From: DASPXK01 sp035637315
GTDB lineage: Bacteria > Chloroflexota > UBA6077 > JACCZL01
Reading direction: 5' to 3'
NCBI GenBank assembly: GCA_035637315.1
Contig: DASPXK010000303.1
Coordinates: 1-64,000, forward strand
Length of the DNA: 64,000 nucleotides
A model generated the notes under the pieces. The model did not search any database. It was not told the DNA's origin and saw nothing but the letters and a program-made list of their open reading frames with translations. A program made the position numbers and the translations under genes. Shown here one piece after another: positions 1 through 7,609 of this stretch (positions are counted from its first letter, which is position 1; each line of letters begins with the position of its first letter).

Positions 1-1
1 C

Positions 2-718
2 GCCAGGGCCCACGGACCGCGCACGGTACTGGTCCCAACGCCGGAGGCGACGCTGGTCTGGTACTACTCGGGCCAGAAGGTCGTCTACCTTCATCGCACC
101 GCCGCGATCAAGCTCGCCTTCGACGTCGAGCGAATGACCGGGCACGGCGAGGCCGAGCGCCGCGCCGACCTCCACGCGGCTTATGCAGGGGACCCGACCG
201 AGCTGGCGCGGGTAGCCGAGAAATATCGCGCGACGTACGTGATCCTCAAACGGCAGGGGGACAAGCTGGCCGCGGTCGACCTCCCGGCGGGCGCGATTCA
301 GAATGCGGGGACAGCGGCCACCACCGCCTCACGCCTGGTCGAGACGAATCATTTCGAGCTCCTCGCGCTGGAGCCCGGCGACCGGGCGGTCTTCGAGATC
401 TGGAGCCCGGCCGACCAGACGGCGACCGTAGTCCTGCGCGCCAAGCGGCGAGGCCGGAGTCCGGCCAGGCCGGGGACGCTGGTGGTAAATGGGACCGAGA
501 TCGCCGTCGCCGATAGCGAGCTCCCCCGCGACGCCTGGTCGGACGTCCGTCGGGACGTGCCCCTGAGCGCCGGTTGGAACCAGGTTCGCCTGGAGGCCGC
601 GGCGCAGCTCGAGGTGATCCGCGTTGCCGCCTACAGCCTCTCGCTGGCCAACCTACCCCCAGCCTGGCGCGTGGCGTACGAGGACGGATGGTACGTGGTG
701 CTGAGGACTGAGGACTGA
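2..718 (+). CDS. C-terminal part of a membrane/glycan-related protein (5' end outside window)
   Basis: The frame is open from base 2, so the gene begins before the window; about 238 residues are visible. No transmembrane segment is seen in this part. Its character (a soluble region with a YVILKR-type strand, then a beta-rich end) resembles the exported C-terminal domain that follows the membrane part in PMT/GT39-like glycosyltransferases, and the next gene is such a transferase. That link is inference. The last residues (LRTED) and the TGA stop are encoded by the first units of a heptamer repeat array starting near 703. Product identity is uncertain. Confidence 0.6.
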   Translation, partial: ARAHGPRTVLVPTPEATLVWYYSGQKVVYLHRTAAIKLAFDVERMTGHGEAERRADLHAAYAGDPTELARVAEKYRATYVILKRQGDKLAAVDLPAGAIQNAGTAATTASRLVETNHFELLALEPGDRAVFEIWSPADQTATVVLRAKRRGRSPARPGTLVVNGTEIAVADSELPRDAWSDVRRDVPLSAGWNQVRLEAAAQLEVIRVAAYSLSLANLPPAWRVAYEDGWYVVLRTED

Positions 719-786
719 GGACTGAGGACTGAGGAATGAGAACTGAGGAATGAGGAATGAGGGATGAGGGATGAGGAATGAGGACG
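703..786. repeat. Heptamer tandem repeat array (unit GAGGACT and variants, 12 units)
   Basis: Twelve consecutive 7-bp units run from 703 to 786: GAGGACT four times, then GAGGAAT, GAGAACT and GAGGGAT variants, ending GAGGACG. A further GAGGACT lies at 793-799. The TGA stop of the preceding gene (716-718) is made by the second and third units. The reverse complement of the same unit is repeated at 874-901, so the two arrays could pair as a long hairpin across the start of the next gene. Confidence 0.9.
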
Positions 787-847
787 GTGCATGAGGACTG
801 AGATGATCGAGTCGCCGCCGAGCCCCCGGGAACAGGGACGGCAAGGC

Positions 848-2434
848 ATGGACTTGGCACGCGACTGGCGGCGCTCAGTCCTCAGTCCTCAGTCCTCAGT
901 CCTGGACGTCGCCGTCTTGTTCGTCATCCTGGCCTACACGCTGGCGCTCGTTCCGGGGCTGACCCGCTGGCCGCCGCTCGTCAATGACGAGGGTCGCGAG
1001 GCCAATCTGTTCTGGGTCGCCTCTGGTGTCGACCCGACGGCCGAGCGAATGAATGCCCATCGTGGTTTCGCGACTTGGGGCACCGGTGGCCTGCAAGGCG
1101 CTAGCGCGGCGATCATCTTCCAGCTGGCCGGCGTCGGCGTATTTCAGGCCCGTCTGACCTCGCTGCTATGGGGCGGCGCGCTGCTGATCGTCGTCTACCT
1201 GGCGGGGAGGCTGTACTGGAACCGCGCCGTGGGCCTGGCCGCGACAGCCCTGCTCGCGGTGTCGGACCCATTCCTGGTGTCGAGCCACACTTTGCGGCCC
1301 GACATCCAGGTCGCGACGCTCGTGATCGGAGCGCTGTTGCTGGCCGAGCTGGCCGTCAGCCCCGGTCGTTCGGGCCGTTGGGCGCTGCTGGCTGGCATCC
1401 TGCTCGGCCTGTCCGTCGACACCCACCTCAACACGCTCGCGTTCATCCCGCTTGTGGGGATGGTCTTCCCGCTTCGCCAGGGCTGGCCTGGCTTCCTTCA
1501 ACGCCCAGAGGGCTTGTTGTTCGTGGCCGGACTTGGGCTGGCCGCCGCCTACTACCTGGCGGTGCGAGTGCTTCCGGACCCGACCGGCTTCATAGCTGGG
1601 ATGAGCTACTGGCTGGGAGTGGACAAGGCGCCCCCGCTGGCACGGCCCGCACTCGGATTAGCGGGCGTGCTGCGCAACGAGCTCGCCCGCTACCAGGACT
1701 ATTTCGGCGAGGAGCCGCTCGAGCTTGGGCTGGTGCTGCTCGGCCTAGGGGCCGGGCTCTGGTCGGCCGCGCGAGGCTCACACCCGGCCCGGCTGATGAT
1801 GCTTGGCCTGGCGGCGGCGTTCGTCTTCTTTCTTGTTGCCGTCAGCATGAAGTCGAAGTACTACATGGTTCTGACCTACCCGTTCTACATGCTCCTCGTG
1901 GCGCGACTGATCGAACGAGTCGCCCGCGGCGTAGGGGCACGGCTTGCCGTGCCCGTGAGGGCGCAGCAAGCAGCGCCCCTACAGAGCCGCGTTGCCCAGC
2001 ATCTCGCGCTCGTGCTCCTCGTGGGCCTGGCCGCTCTCTACCCGCTCAAGGCCGGCGATCGCGCCTGGGAGAACTACATCCGCGCCCGACGCTATCGCGA
2101 GGGCCAGGAGTACGCGATGCTCACCGCCCAGCTTGACCGGCTGGCAGGCCCCGGCGCCAAGATCCTGGCCCCGCCCGTCTACTGGATCGGCTTGCGGACC
2201 CATCCTTATATCGACATCTACGTCTACGAGCGGCTCGAGCGCCAGTACCACATGACTGTGAGCCAATTCCTAGCTGAGACGCGCCCAGACTTCGTAATCA
2301 CCGACGCCAAGATCGCCACCGAGAAACCGATCGAAAAACTGCTCTACAACGAGTTGGACGCTCGCGCCACCCGAGAGTTCGTCGTCCGCCACAAGAACTA
2401 CGGCGACGTCGCCGTCTATCGTCTGCACTGGTAG
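848..2434 (+). CDS. GT39-like (PMT-type) membrane glycosyltransferase
   Basis: An integral membrane protein of 528 residues from the ATG at 848; an in-frame ATG at 791 would add 19 residues that read through repeat-derived DNA, so 848 is preferred but not certain. After the first membrane helix comes an acidic loop with NDEGREANLFW, the position where GT39/ArnT-type enzymes hold their catalytic acidic residues, followed by about ten hydrophobic segments and a soluble C-terminal region rich in Tyr. Such enzymes move sugars from polyprenyl-phosphate donors on the outer face of the membrane. It ends 6 bp before the deacetylase-like gene, suggesting one operon for surface glycan. Two repeat elements lie inside the coding sequence: heptamers at 874-901 near the N-terminus and a palindromic element at 1931-1982. 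Confidence 0.75.
   Translation: MDLARDWRRSVLSPQSSVLDVAVLFVILAYTLALVPGLTRWPPLVNDEGREANLFWVASGVDPTAERMNAHRGFATWGTGGLQGASAAIIFQLAGVGVFQARLTSLLWGGALLIVVYLAGRLYWNRAVGLAATALLAVSDPFLVSSHTLRPDIQVATLVIGALLLAELAVSPGRSGRWALLAGILLGLSVDTHLNTLAFIPLVGMVFPLRQGWPGFLQRPEGLLFVAGLGLAAAYYLAVRVLPDPTGFIAGMSYWLGVDKAPPLARPALGLAGVLRNELARYQDYFGEEPLELGLVLLGLGAGLWSAARGSHPARLMMLGLAAAFVFFLVAVSMKSKYYMVLTYPFYMLLVARLIERVARGVGARLAVPVRAQQAAPLQSRVAQHLALVLLVGLAALYPLKAGDRAWENYIRARRYREGQEYAMLTAQLDRLAGPGAKILAPPVYWIGLRTHPYIDIYVYERLERQYHMTVSQFLAETRPDFVITDAKIATEKPIEKLLYNELDARATREFVVRHKNYGDVAVYRLHW
874..901. repeat. Heptamer repeat array, inverted partner of the 703-786 array
   Basis: Four units of CTCAGTC lie in tandem, the reverse complement phase of GAGGACT. 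They fall inside the coding sequence of the glycosyltransferase and are translated as SVLSPQSSVL, in the segment before the first membrane helix. Confidence 0.9.
1931..1982. repeat. Palindromic GTAGGGGC...GCCCCTAC element inside a coding sequence
   Basis: A 52-bp element with inverted ends GTAGGGGC and GCCCCTAC. It holds two inner palindromes, one around GGCTTGCC and one of the form GCGCAGCAAGCAGCGC. Close copies lie between genes at 57732-57784 and 54383-54436. Here it is translated in frame as roughly [19 protein letters not shown], in a loop between two hydrophobic segments of the glycosyltransferase. Confidence 0.85.
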
Positions 2435-2440
2435 CCCGGC

Positions 2441-3400
2441 ATGACACCACTCCTGATCACGATCGACACCGAGCCAGACTTGCCAAGGCGCCGCCAGGCA
2501 TCCGCTGGCACGCTGAACAACATCCCCGCCCTGCTGGAGCTGCAACGTCGCATCCCCGACATCAAGCTGACGTTGCTGGTCACCCATAGCGTGATCAGCG
2601 ATCCGACCTCACTGAAGGTGCTCGAGCAGCTCAAGCGAGACTACCAGTGCGAGATCGGCGCCCACCTGCACCCAGAGGAGACGCCGCCCTTCATCCGCGG
2701 TGTCCCGGACGAGACCTCGCTGATGCGGCTACCCCTGGAGGCCCGTGCCGAAAAGCTGCGCGTTCTGACACGAGCGATCTCGGCCCACTTTCCGCGCCCC
2801 ATCTCGTATCGCGCCGGGCGCTGGAAGCTGAGCCCGGAGGACCTCGCCCTGCTCGCCGAGCATGGCTACCGCGCCGATTCAAGCGTGACACCCTACGTCT
2901 CCTGGCGAATCGAGCACGGGCCGGACTTCGCGGCCGCGCCTCGCGATCCCCATCTCGTAACCGGCGCCCTGTGGGAAGTCCCCGTTAGCATCGGACTGAA
3001 CCGCGCTGAGTGGCTCGGTCGCAGCCGCCTGCTGCGCAACTACCTGCAGCTCTGCTCGCTCGAGCTGCTAGGCTTGCCGGGCCCGATTAAGTCGGCCTGG
3101 AGCCTGGTGCGGCCAATCCGTCCGGTCTGGCTGCGCCCCACCTATAGCTCGGCCGAGGCAATGCTCCGTCTAGCCGAGCAACTCCTGGCCCGATCGCCCG
3201 GCGGCGTGCTGAACATGATGTTCCACTCGAATGAGCTAGCCGCGGGCGGCCGGCCGTTCATCCGCACCCGGGCCGACGCCGACCGGATCATGACCCGTGT
3301 CGTCGACACGTGCCGCTACTTGCTCGACAGCCGACGTGTCACTTCCACAACCCTCGGCGATTACGTCGTACAACGTTCCGCGTTGAACGTTGAACGTTGA
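2441..3400 (+). CDS. Polysaccharide deacetylase (NodB-fold)-like protein
   Basis: A 319-residue soluble protein. Near the N-terminus ITIDTEPD gives the Asp of the NodB-type metal site, and around residue 73 EIGAHLHPEE supplies a His pair at the position of the metal-binding HxxxH-like motif. YRAGRW around residue 125 matches the conserved Arg-containing motif, followed by GYRADSSVTP, typical of the family. Members hydrolyse N-acetyl groups from cell-surface sugars. It starts 6 bp after the glycosyltransferase stop and is followed directly by the carbamoyltransferase, so the three genes probably act on the same glycan. The last residues and the TGA stop come from a CGTTGAA heptamer array. Confidence 0.75.
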   Translation: MTPLLITIDTEPDLPRRRQASAGTLNNIPALLELQRRIPDIKLTLLVTHSVISDPTSLKVLEQLKRDYQCEIGAHLHPEETPPFIRGVPDETSLMRLPLEARAEKLRVLTRAISAHFPRPISYRAGRWKLSPEDLALLAEHGYRADSSVTPYVSWRIEHGPDFAAAPRDPHLVTGALWEVPVSIGLNRAEWLGRSRLLRNYLQLCSLELLGLPGPIKSAWSLVRPIRPVWLRPTYSSAEAMLRLAEQLLARSPGGVLNMMFHSNELAAGGRPFIRTRADADRIMTRVVDTCRYLLDSRRVTSTTLGDYVVQRSALNVER

Positions 3401-3401
3401 A
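3381..3401. repeat. Heptamer repeat array (CGTTGAA, 3 units)
   Basis: Three exact tandem 7-bp units. They encode the final LNVER of the upstream deacetylase-like protein and contain its TGA stop (3398-3400). They also overlap a possible upstream start (3390) of the next gene. Confidence 0.85.
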
Positions 3402-3410
3402 CGACGCTAC

Positions 3411-5111
3411 ATGACCACCATCCTGGGGATCTCGGCGCTGGACAAGAACGTTACCGCGGCGCTGGTCGTGGACGGCCAGATCGTCAGGGTGGTCATGGAA
3501 GAGCGGCTGACGCGGGTCAAGCAGCAGTCCGGCTTCCCGGCGCGGGCGGTCGAGACCATCTTTCGCGAGACCGGCCTGTCACCCCGTGACGTCGATCTCG
3601 TGACATACCCGTTCTTCGACTGGCGCGGCGAGGGCCGAGAAAAGCTGGCCGGCTACCTGGCCGACCTGGCAACCGTCCGCCGCCAGCTCGACGACCCACC
3701 CGGCTGGCTCAGGCACCAGGCCTACTACCTCGGGTGGCTCGCGCTTACGACCTGGAGCCATCGCCACTGGAACGTGGCCCTGATGCGCGGCTTGCGGGCC
3801 TGCGAGCTGGACCGAGTCCCTATCGTCCGCCTGCCCCATCACGCCACCCACGCCGCCTCGGCATACTTTTGTTCGGCCTTCGATCGGGCCCTGGTCGCCA
3901 CTTTCGACTGGTACGGCAGCGGGCTGGGTGGAAGCATCTGGCTCGGCGATCGGGGCCGGATGCGGTTGCTCAAACGAGTCCCTTACCCCCACTCGCTGGG
4001 GCTTTTCTACGCCCAGGTGACACGCGCGTTGGGCTTCCGCTGGAGCCGTCATGAAGGCAAGGTCGTCGGGCTGGCGGCCTTCGGCGACGCGGGGCTGCTG
4101 CTTCCCCAGGTTCTGCGCCGCTTCCAGCGCAGCGAGGGCGACTTTCGGTTCCTGCGGGCAATGGACTTCCACGTCGCCCCTCGCCTGGCGGCGCGATATC
4201 GACGTGAGGACGTCGCGGCCGCGTATCAGGCTGCGCTCGAGACCATCGTCGTCGACATGCTGCGCCCATATGTTCGCCAGCACGGGATCAGCAACGTCGT
4301 TCTGGCCGGGGGAGTCGCGGCGAACGTGAAGCTAAACCAGCGTGTCCACGAGATGGACGGCATCGAGGGGACCTTCATCCACCCGGCCATGGGGGACGAC
4401 GGGACGGGCGTCGGGGGGGCCCTGTACTGGCTTAGTAAGCGTAACGGCACCCTGGCGCCGCGGCCGCTCCAGCACGTTTTCCTGGGCAATAGCCTCGATC
4501 GGCGCGAGATCGAGGCCAGCCTGAGGTCGTCGGGACTGCCGTTCGAGCACGTCCCGGACATCGAGCGGCGCGTCGCAGAGCTGCTGGCGGAAGGCAAGGT
4601 GGTCGGGCGCGTCACCGGCGCGTCCGAATATGGCCCGCGCGCGCTCGGCCATCGCAGCATCCTGTGCAGCGCCGCCGATCCATCGGTCAACCATTGGCTG
4701 AACGCTCGGCTCGGCCGGAGCGAGTTCATGCCCTTCGCGCCGATCACCCTGTTCGAAGACCGCGATCGCTGTTACCAGCGCGTGGCCGGCGCCGAGCACG
4801 CCGCGCGGTTCATGACCATCACGTTCGATTGCACAGCCGAGATGCGTCGATTAGCGCCGGCCGCCATCCACGTCGACGGGACCGCCCGCCCTCAACTGGT
4901 CGAACGAGACATCTCGCCCGGCCTCTACGCCCTGCTCGAGGAGTACCGCCGCTTGACCGGCCGCTCCAGCCTGATCAACACGAGCTTCAACATGCATGAG
5001 GAGCCGATCGTCGCGACCGCGGCCGACGCGATCCAGACCTTCGTGCAGGGCGGCCTGGACTACCTGGCGATCGACCAGTGGCTTATAGGGATGGGGGATA
5101 GGGACGCGTAA
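3411..5111 (+). CDS. Carbamoyltransferase, NodU/CmcH family
   Basis: A 566-residue protein. The N-terminal ILGISALDKNVTAALV and EERLTRVKQ blocks and HHATHAASAYF (metal-binding His residues) belong to the Kae1-like domain. LAGGVAANVKLNQ and HPAMGDDGTGVGGAL close that domain. The C-terminal domain starts near residue 400 with ASEYGPRALGHRSIL and ends with NTSFNMHEEPIV. The enzymes form carbamoyl-adenylate from carbamoyl phosphate and ATP and pass the carbamoyl group to a hydroxyl, usually on a sugar. An in-frame ATG at 3390 lies in a heptamer repeat, so ATG 3411, where family similarity starts, was chosen. Position after a glycosyltransferase and a deacetylase suggests a carbamoylated surface sugar (inference). 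Confidence 0.9.
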   Translation: MTTILGISALDKNVTAALVVDGQIVRVVMEERLTRVKQQSGFPARAVETIFRETGLSPRDVDLVTYPFFDWRGEGREKLAGYLADLATVRRQLDDPPGWLRHQAYYLGWLALTTWSHRHWNVALMRGLRACELDRVPIVRLPHHATHAASAYFCSAFDRALVATFDWYGSGLGGSIWLGDRGRMRLLKRVPYPHSLGLFYAQVTRALGFRWSRHEGKVVGLAAFGDAGLLLPQVLRRFQRSEGDFRFLRAMDFHVAPRLAARYRREDVAAAYQAALETIVVDMLRPYVRQHGISNVVLAGGVAANVKLNQRVHEMDGIEGTFIHPAMGDDGTGVGGALYWLSKRNGTLAPRPLQHVFLGNSLDRREIEASLRSSGLPFEHVPDIERRVAELLAEGKVVGRVTGASEYGPRALGHRSILCSAADPSVNHWLNARLGRSEFMPFAPITLFEDRDRCYQRVAGAEHAARFMTITFDCTAEMRRLAPAAIHVDGTARPQLVERDISPGLYALLEEYRRLTGRSSLINTSFNMHEEPIVATAADAIQTFVQGGLDYLAIDQWLIGMGDRDA

Positions 5112-5115
5112 CGCG

Positions 5116-5403
5116 CTAGCTCCGCCTCGGTGCCTCGGCGTCCAGCCGCTCCTTCAACCACATGCGAATCAAGGTCTGATACGGGAGCGCACGTCGCGCT
5201 GCCGCGACTCTTAGCGCCTCGATCATGTCAATGGGGAGCCGAAGGTTAACCGCCTTGGTTTCGCGAATCTGCTGTGGCGGCACGACCTCGTCGGGCGATT
5301 CGACGGTGTCCCAGTAGTCCCGGTGCTCATCCCACCAGCGGGCCTCCTCCGGCGGCGATAGCCCTGGCGGTAATCGCAGACTAGTCTTTGACTTGGCGGT
5401 CAT
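5116..5403 (-). CDS. BrnA/CopG-type antitoxin (ribbon-helix-helix)
   Basis: A 95-residue protein. The C-terminal VNLRLPIDMIEALRVAAA followed by LPYQTLIRMWLKERL is a ribbon-helix-helix DNA-binding unit as in CopG/BrnA antitoxins. The N-terminal part holds PPEEARWWDEHRDYWD, typical of antitoxins that pair with BrnT-like RNase toxins. Its ATG overlaps the end of the toxin reading frame by 23 bp, the usual toxin-first BrnTA order. It should bind and silence the toxin and repress the shared promoter. The toxin partner is frameshifted, so this gene may be the surviving half. Confidence 0.8.
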   Translation of the reverse strand: MTAKSKTSLRLPPGLSPPEEARWWDEHRDYWDTVESPDEVVPPQQIRETKAVNLRLPIDMIEALRVAAARRALPYQTLIRMWLKERLDAEAPRRS

Positions 5404-5649
5404 AGACTTCCCTCTCGTGGCGACGCATGTGCCAACCCGTGAAAGGACGGATCATCCCTGCAGCCTTCTCTTGATAGACAATGGCAAGATATCGACCTGC
5501 TGCCGTGCGGCCCAGTACCCGAAAGCGATCGGGCGCGTCGGTGCCACCGCGCCGGCGAACCGTAGGACCAGAGTCTCTTTGACCTCGTCGGGACTGATTC
5601 CGTGTCGGGCCAGGTGCTCGACGTTATCGTCGTCCCACTCAATCTCCAC
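5381..5649 (-). pseudogene. BrnT-like toxin, frameshifted
   Basis: The N-terminal frame from ATG 5649 gives MEIEWDDDNVEHLARHGISP, the classic BrnT start. Near 5520 it slips into a non-family sequence and stops at about 5452. The expected continuation, VLGRTAAGRYLAIVYQEK followed by MIRPFTGWHMRRHE, is found in the neighbouring frame and runs to a TAG at 5381-5383, overlapping the antitoxin start. One single-base change (net -1 or +2) explains the break. As it stands the protein would lack its catalytic C-terminal half. It could also be a sequencing error, but several other accessory genes here show the same type of lesion. Confidence 0.75.
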
Positions 5650-5791
5650 ATTAGTTCACATTGTAGAGACATTTCGTATGCCAAGGCACAGAGCCACCCC
5701 GAACTACTACACATCCAGGACGCGGCCCACTCGTCTGTCAAGCCGCCAGGCTCACCGGCGCAGCGGCGGGCGGGCAGAGATGCTTGACACG

Positions 5792-6052
5792 CTACGGGAC
5801 GGGGGACGCGCGCCGCTTGCCGGCGCTGCGATACTCACGACGCAATGCGTCACGGAAGGCCGCTTCAGTCATCTCGCCGTCCTGGACCAAGAAATCGAGC
5901 TGCTGCGCCGTAAGCGCCAGCTCGCGCTGGTCGCTGGGCGCCTCGCCATCGATCCATTCCAGGTGACTGATAAGCCAAAGCCGGAGGTCAGCCTGAGCCA
6001 TCTTGCCGCCCAGGTACAGTCCCGTGATCTGGAAGACGTCCGGCTCGGACAT
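5792..6052 (-). CDS. Small hypothetical protein
   Basis: An 86-residue acidic, mainly helical protein starting MSEPDVFQITGLYL, with LRLWLISHLEWIDG in the middle. No family recognised. It follows a frameshifted small gene on the same strand after about 55 bp and is likely co-transcribed with it. Codon use fits the region, but evidence that it is expressed is weak. Confidence 0.45.
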   Translation of the reverse strand: MSEPDVFQITGLYLGGKMAQADLRLWLISHLEWIDGEAPSDQRELALTAQQLDFLVQDGEMTEAAFRDALRREYRSAGKRRASPVP

Positions 6053-6106
6053 GTTCTAATGCTCCTTCAGATCGGTGGACGAAGCCCTCACGATCAGGTC
6101 CGCCAT

Positions 6107-6428
6107 CTAATCGGCGTACTGCTTGCGAAAGAAGTACTTTCTTTTTTCGTAGACGTACGGTTGGGCTCCGAGTGGCTGCCACCCAAGCTCGCAGAGCCTG
6201 GCTAGAAGCCAGTAGTTGGACCGCCACGTCCTTGCCTCCAAGGCGGTCGAAGGTCATCCGGTGCATCCCTCCCGGAAGGTCCGGCTCCGTCACCTCGGCT
6301 CGCGCCGAAGGGAGCAGCTCTTGCAGCGAAGCCCGGAGTTGCTCGACCGCTGATCGATCGGTCGTCATCACGGAAGGCTTTGTATTAGCGGTGTCGTAGT
6401 AGACCTCAGCAAGACCCCAGCGCTGCAC
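6107..6428 (-). pseudogene. Small unknown gene, frameshifted
   Basis: From ATG 6428 the frame gives a plausible N-terminus (MQRWGLAEVYYDTANTKPS, then MTTDRSAVEQLRASLQELL). Near 6240, just after MTFDR, the protein-like sequence moves to another frame, ALEARTWRSNYWLLARL then CELGWQPLGAQPYVYEKRKY, and ends at TAG 6107-6109. Joined, this gives about 106 residues ending in a basic, aromatic-rich tail. The family is not recognised. Reading one frame only would give a 146-residue protein with an unlikely end. Confidence 0.55.
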
Positions 6429-6592
6429 TCATCTCCTCCTACGTTGGGAAGCCGTCATGGAAGCTCTCCTCCGGCTGGCCAATTTCCAGATAGCCGAGGA
6501 AGGCCCCGCTAGCTCCAATCGATAAGGGTAGCCTGAGTCTGGGTCAGAGCGTCGTCCCGGTCCTCTCGCCGTGGTGGCACTCCGACGCGCGC

Positions 6593-6899
6593 CTACGCCT
6601 GCGTGTCGACCAATTCGATCCGGGTACGCACCAGGGTTGACGGATCGACCATGAGCGACCGGCTTCCCGGGCCAGTCAGCACGTCCAAGCGGGCGGGCTC
6701 GGCGAAGGCGGTCCCGCGTTCGCCGAGCACGAGTTCGGCATCCGCATCCGCGACCCAAGTGGGCGATGGCGTTGTGCGTCCCGACTCCGGGATGGGCGCC
6801 GGCCGGCGCGACGGTTAGCCCCAGCCGCTCAGGGAAGACTCGCGTCGCAGAGTCCAGGTCTGGAACCGCGATGAGCACATCGTCGATGCCGGTCAGCAC
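6593..6899 (-). pseudogene. Glyoxalase/VOC-like gene remnant
   Basis: A GTG at 6899 begins VLTGIDDVLIAVPDLDSATR, then LGLTVAPAGAHPGVGTHNAI, the typical first beta-alpha-beta unit of a VOC (glyoxalase-like) protein. After the HNAIAHLG segment near 6740 the good sequence changes frame (DADAELVLGERG...DVLTGPGSRSLMVDP) and ends at TAG 6593-6595. It is too short for a complete two-module VOC protein (usually over 200 residues), so an internal deletion plus frameshift is likely. The C-terminal piece may belong to a different gene. Confidence 0.5.
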
Positions 6900-7080
6900 A
6901 CGTCCTCCCGTTTCGGGCTGGGTCGGTACCTCCTGGAATGAACCGCGTATTGTAGACTCGACCTGCCAATGTTCGTGGCACCGCGACGGCTTCAGCCACT
7001 CCGCGCGAGGCAACCCAACGACACACCAACACGAGCCTGCCTCCAACGGCGATCCGCTGGCCGACCTGGCTGTAGAGTTC

Positions 7081-7563
7081 GTGCGAAGCGCCCGCCGAAG
7101 ACGGACGATCAGTGCACGCCTCGACGGGAATCGCTTGATCGTTCAGGTCCCGAGCGGGCTGAAAGCCGGCGAGGAACGCGAGTGGGCTGAGCGTCTCGGC
7201 ACGCGCATCCTGGCCAAACGACACCGCCGCGACCTGAACAGCGACCGCAGCCTCGTCGACCGGGCCCGCGAGCTAAACCGGCGTTATTTCGGCGGGCGGC
7301 TTCGCTTTTCGGACGTTCGCTATGTGAGCAATCAGAACAGCCGCTTCGGAAGCTGCACCCCTTCGCGGGGCATGATCAGGATCTCTCACCGCCTGGCCGA
7401 GATGCCAGACTGGGTCCGCGACGCCGTCCTCGTCCACGAGCTGGCGCACCTCGTCGAGCCCAATCATTCGGTCCGCTTCTGGCAGTTCGCGAACGCCTAC
7501 CCCCTGATGGAGCGGGCGCGGGGCTATCTGATCGCGGTCGGCCTGGACGACGAGGGCGGGTAG
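7081..7563 (+). CDS. YgjP/SprT-like zinc metallopeptidase
   Basis: The catalytic signature VHELAHLVEPNHS gives HExxH with a further His downstream, as in the DUF45/WLM (YgjP-like) metallopeptidase group. Before it come LNRRYFGGRL, NSRFGSCTP and GMIRISHRLAEMP, all standard blocks of this family. Family-like residues already begin near 7042 (DPLADLAVEFV), but no ATG, GTG or TTG is in frame there. The nearest usable starts are GTG 7081 or, upstream in DNA opposite the broken VOC gene, ATG 6886 and 6871. The true start is therefore unclear and may have been damaged. The TAG stop (7561-7563) overlaps a heptamer array. Confidence 0.75.
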   Translation: MRSARRRRTISARLDGNRLIVQVPSGLKAGEEREWAERLGTRILAKRHRRDLNSDRSLVDRARELNRRYFGGRLRFSDVRYVSNQNSRFGSCTPSRGMIRISHRLAEMPDWVRDAVLVHELAHLVEPNHSVRFWQFANAYPLMERARGYLIAVGLDDEGG

Positions 7564-7603
7564 GCAGTGGGCAGTGGGCAGTGGGCAGTAGACAGTAGGC
7601 TGT
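7562..7603. repeat. Heptamer repeat array (GGGCAGT/AGGCAGT, 6 units)
   Basis: Six tandem 7-bp units (AGGCAGT, three GGGCAGT, AGACAGT, AGGCTGT) fill the 46-bp gap between the convergent metallopeptidase and amidohydrolase genes. The first unit forms the TAG stop of the metallopeptidase. Confidence 0.9.
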
Positions 7604-7609
7604 GGGGGG

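Noticed and set aside
703..786. CRISPR array
   Set aside because: The repeats are 7 bp with no spacers and no cas genes are present. None of the heptamer sites has the 20-40 bp repeat and spacer pattern.
791..847. Start of the GT39-like protein at ATG 791
   Set aside because: The added 19 residues are partly repeat-derived and precede no family sequence. It remains possible, so it is noted in the feature.
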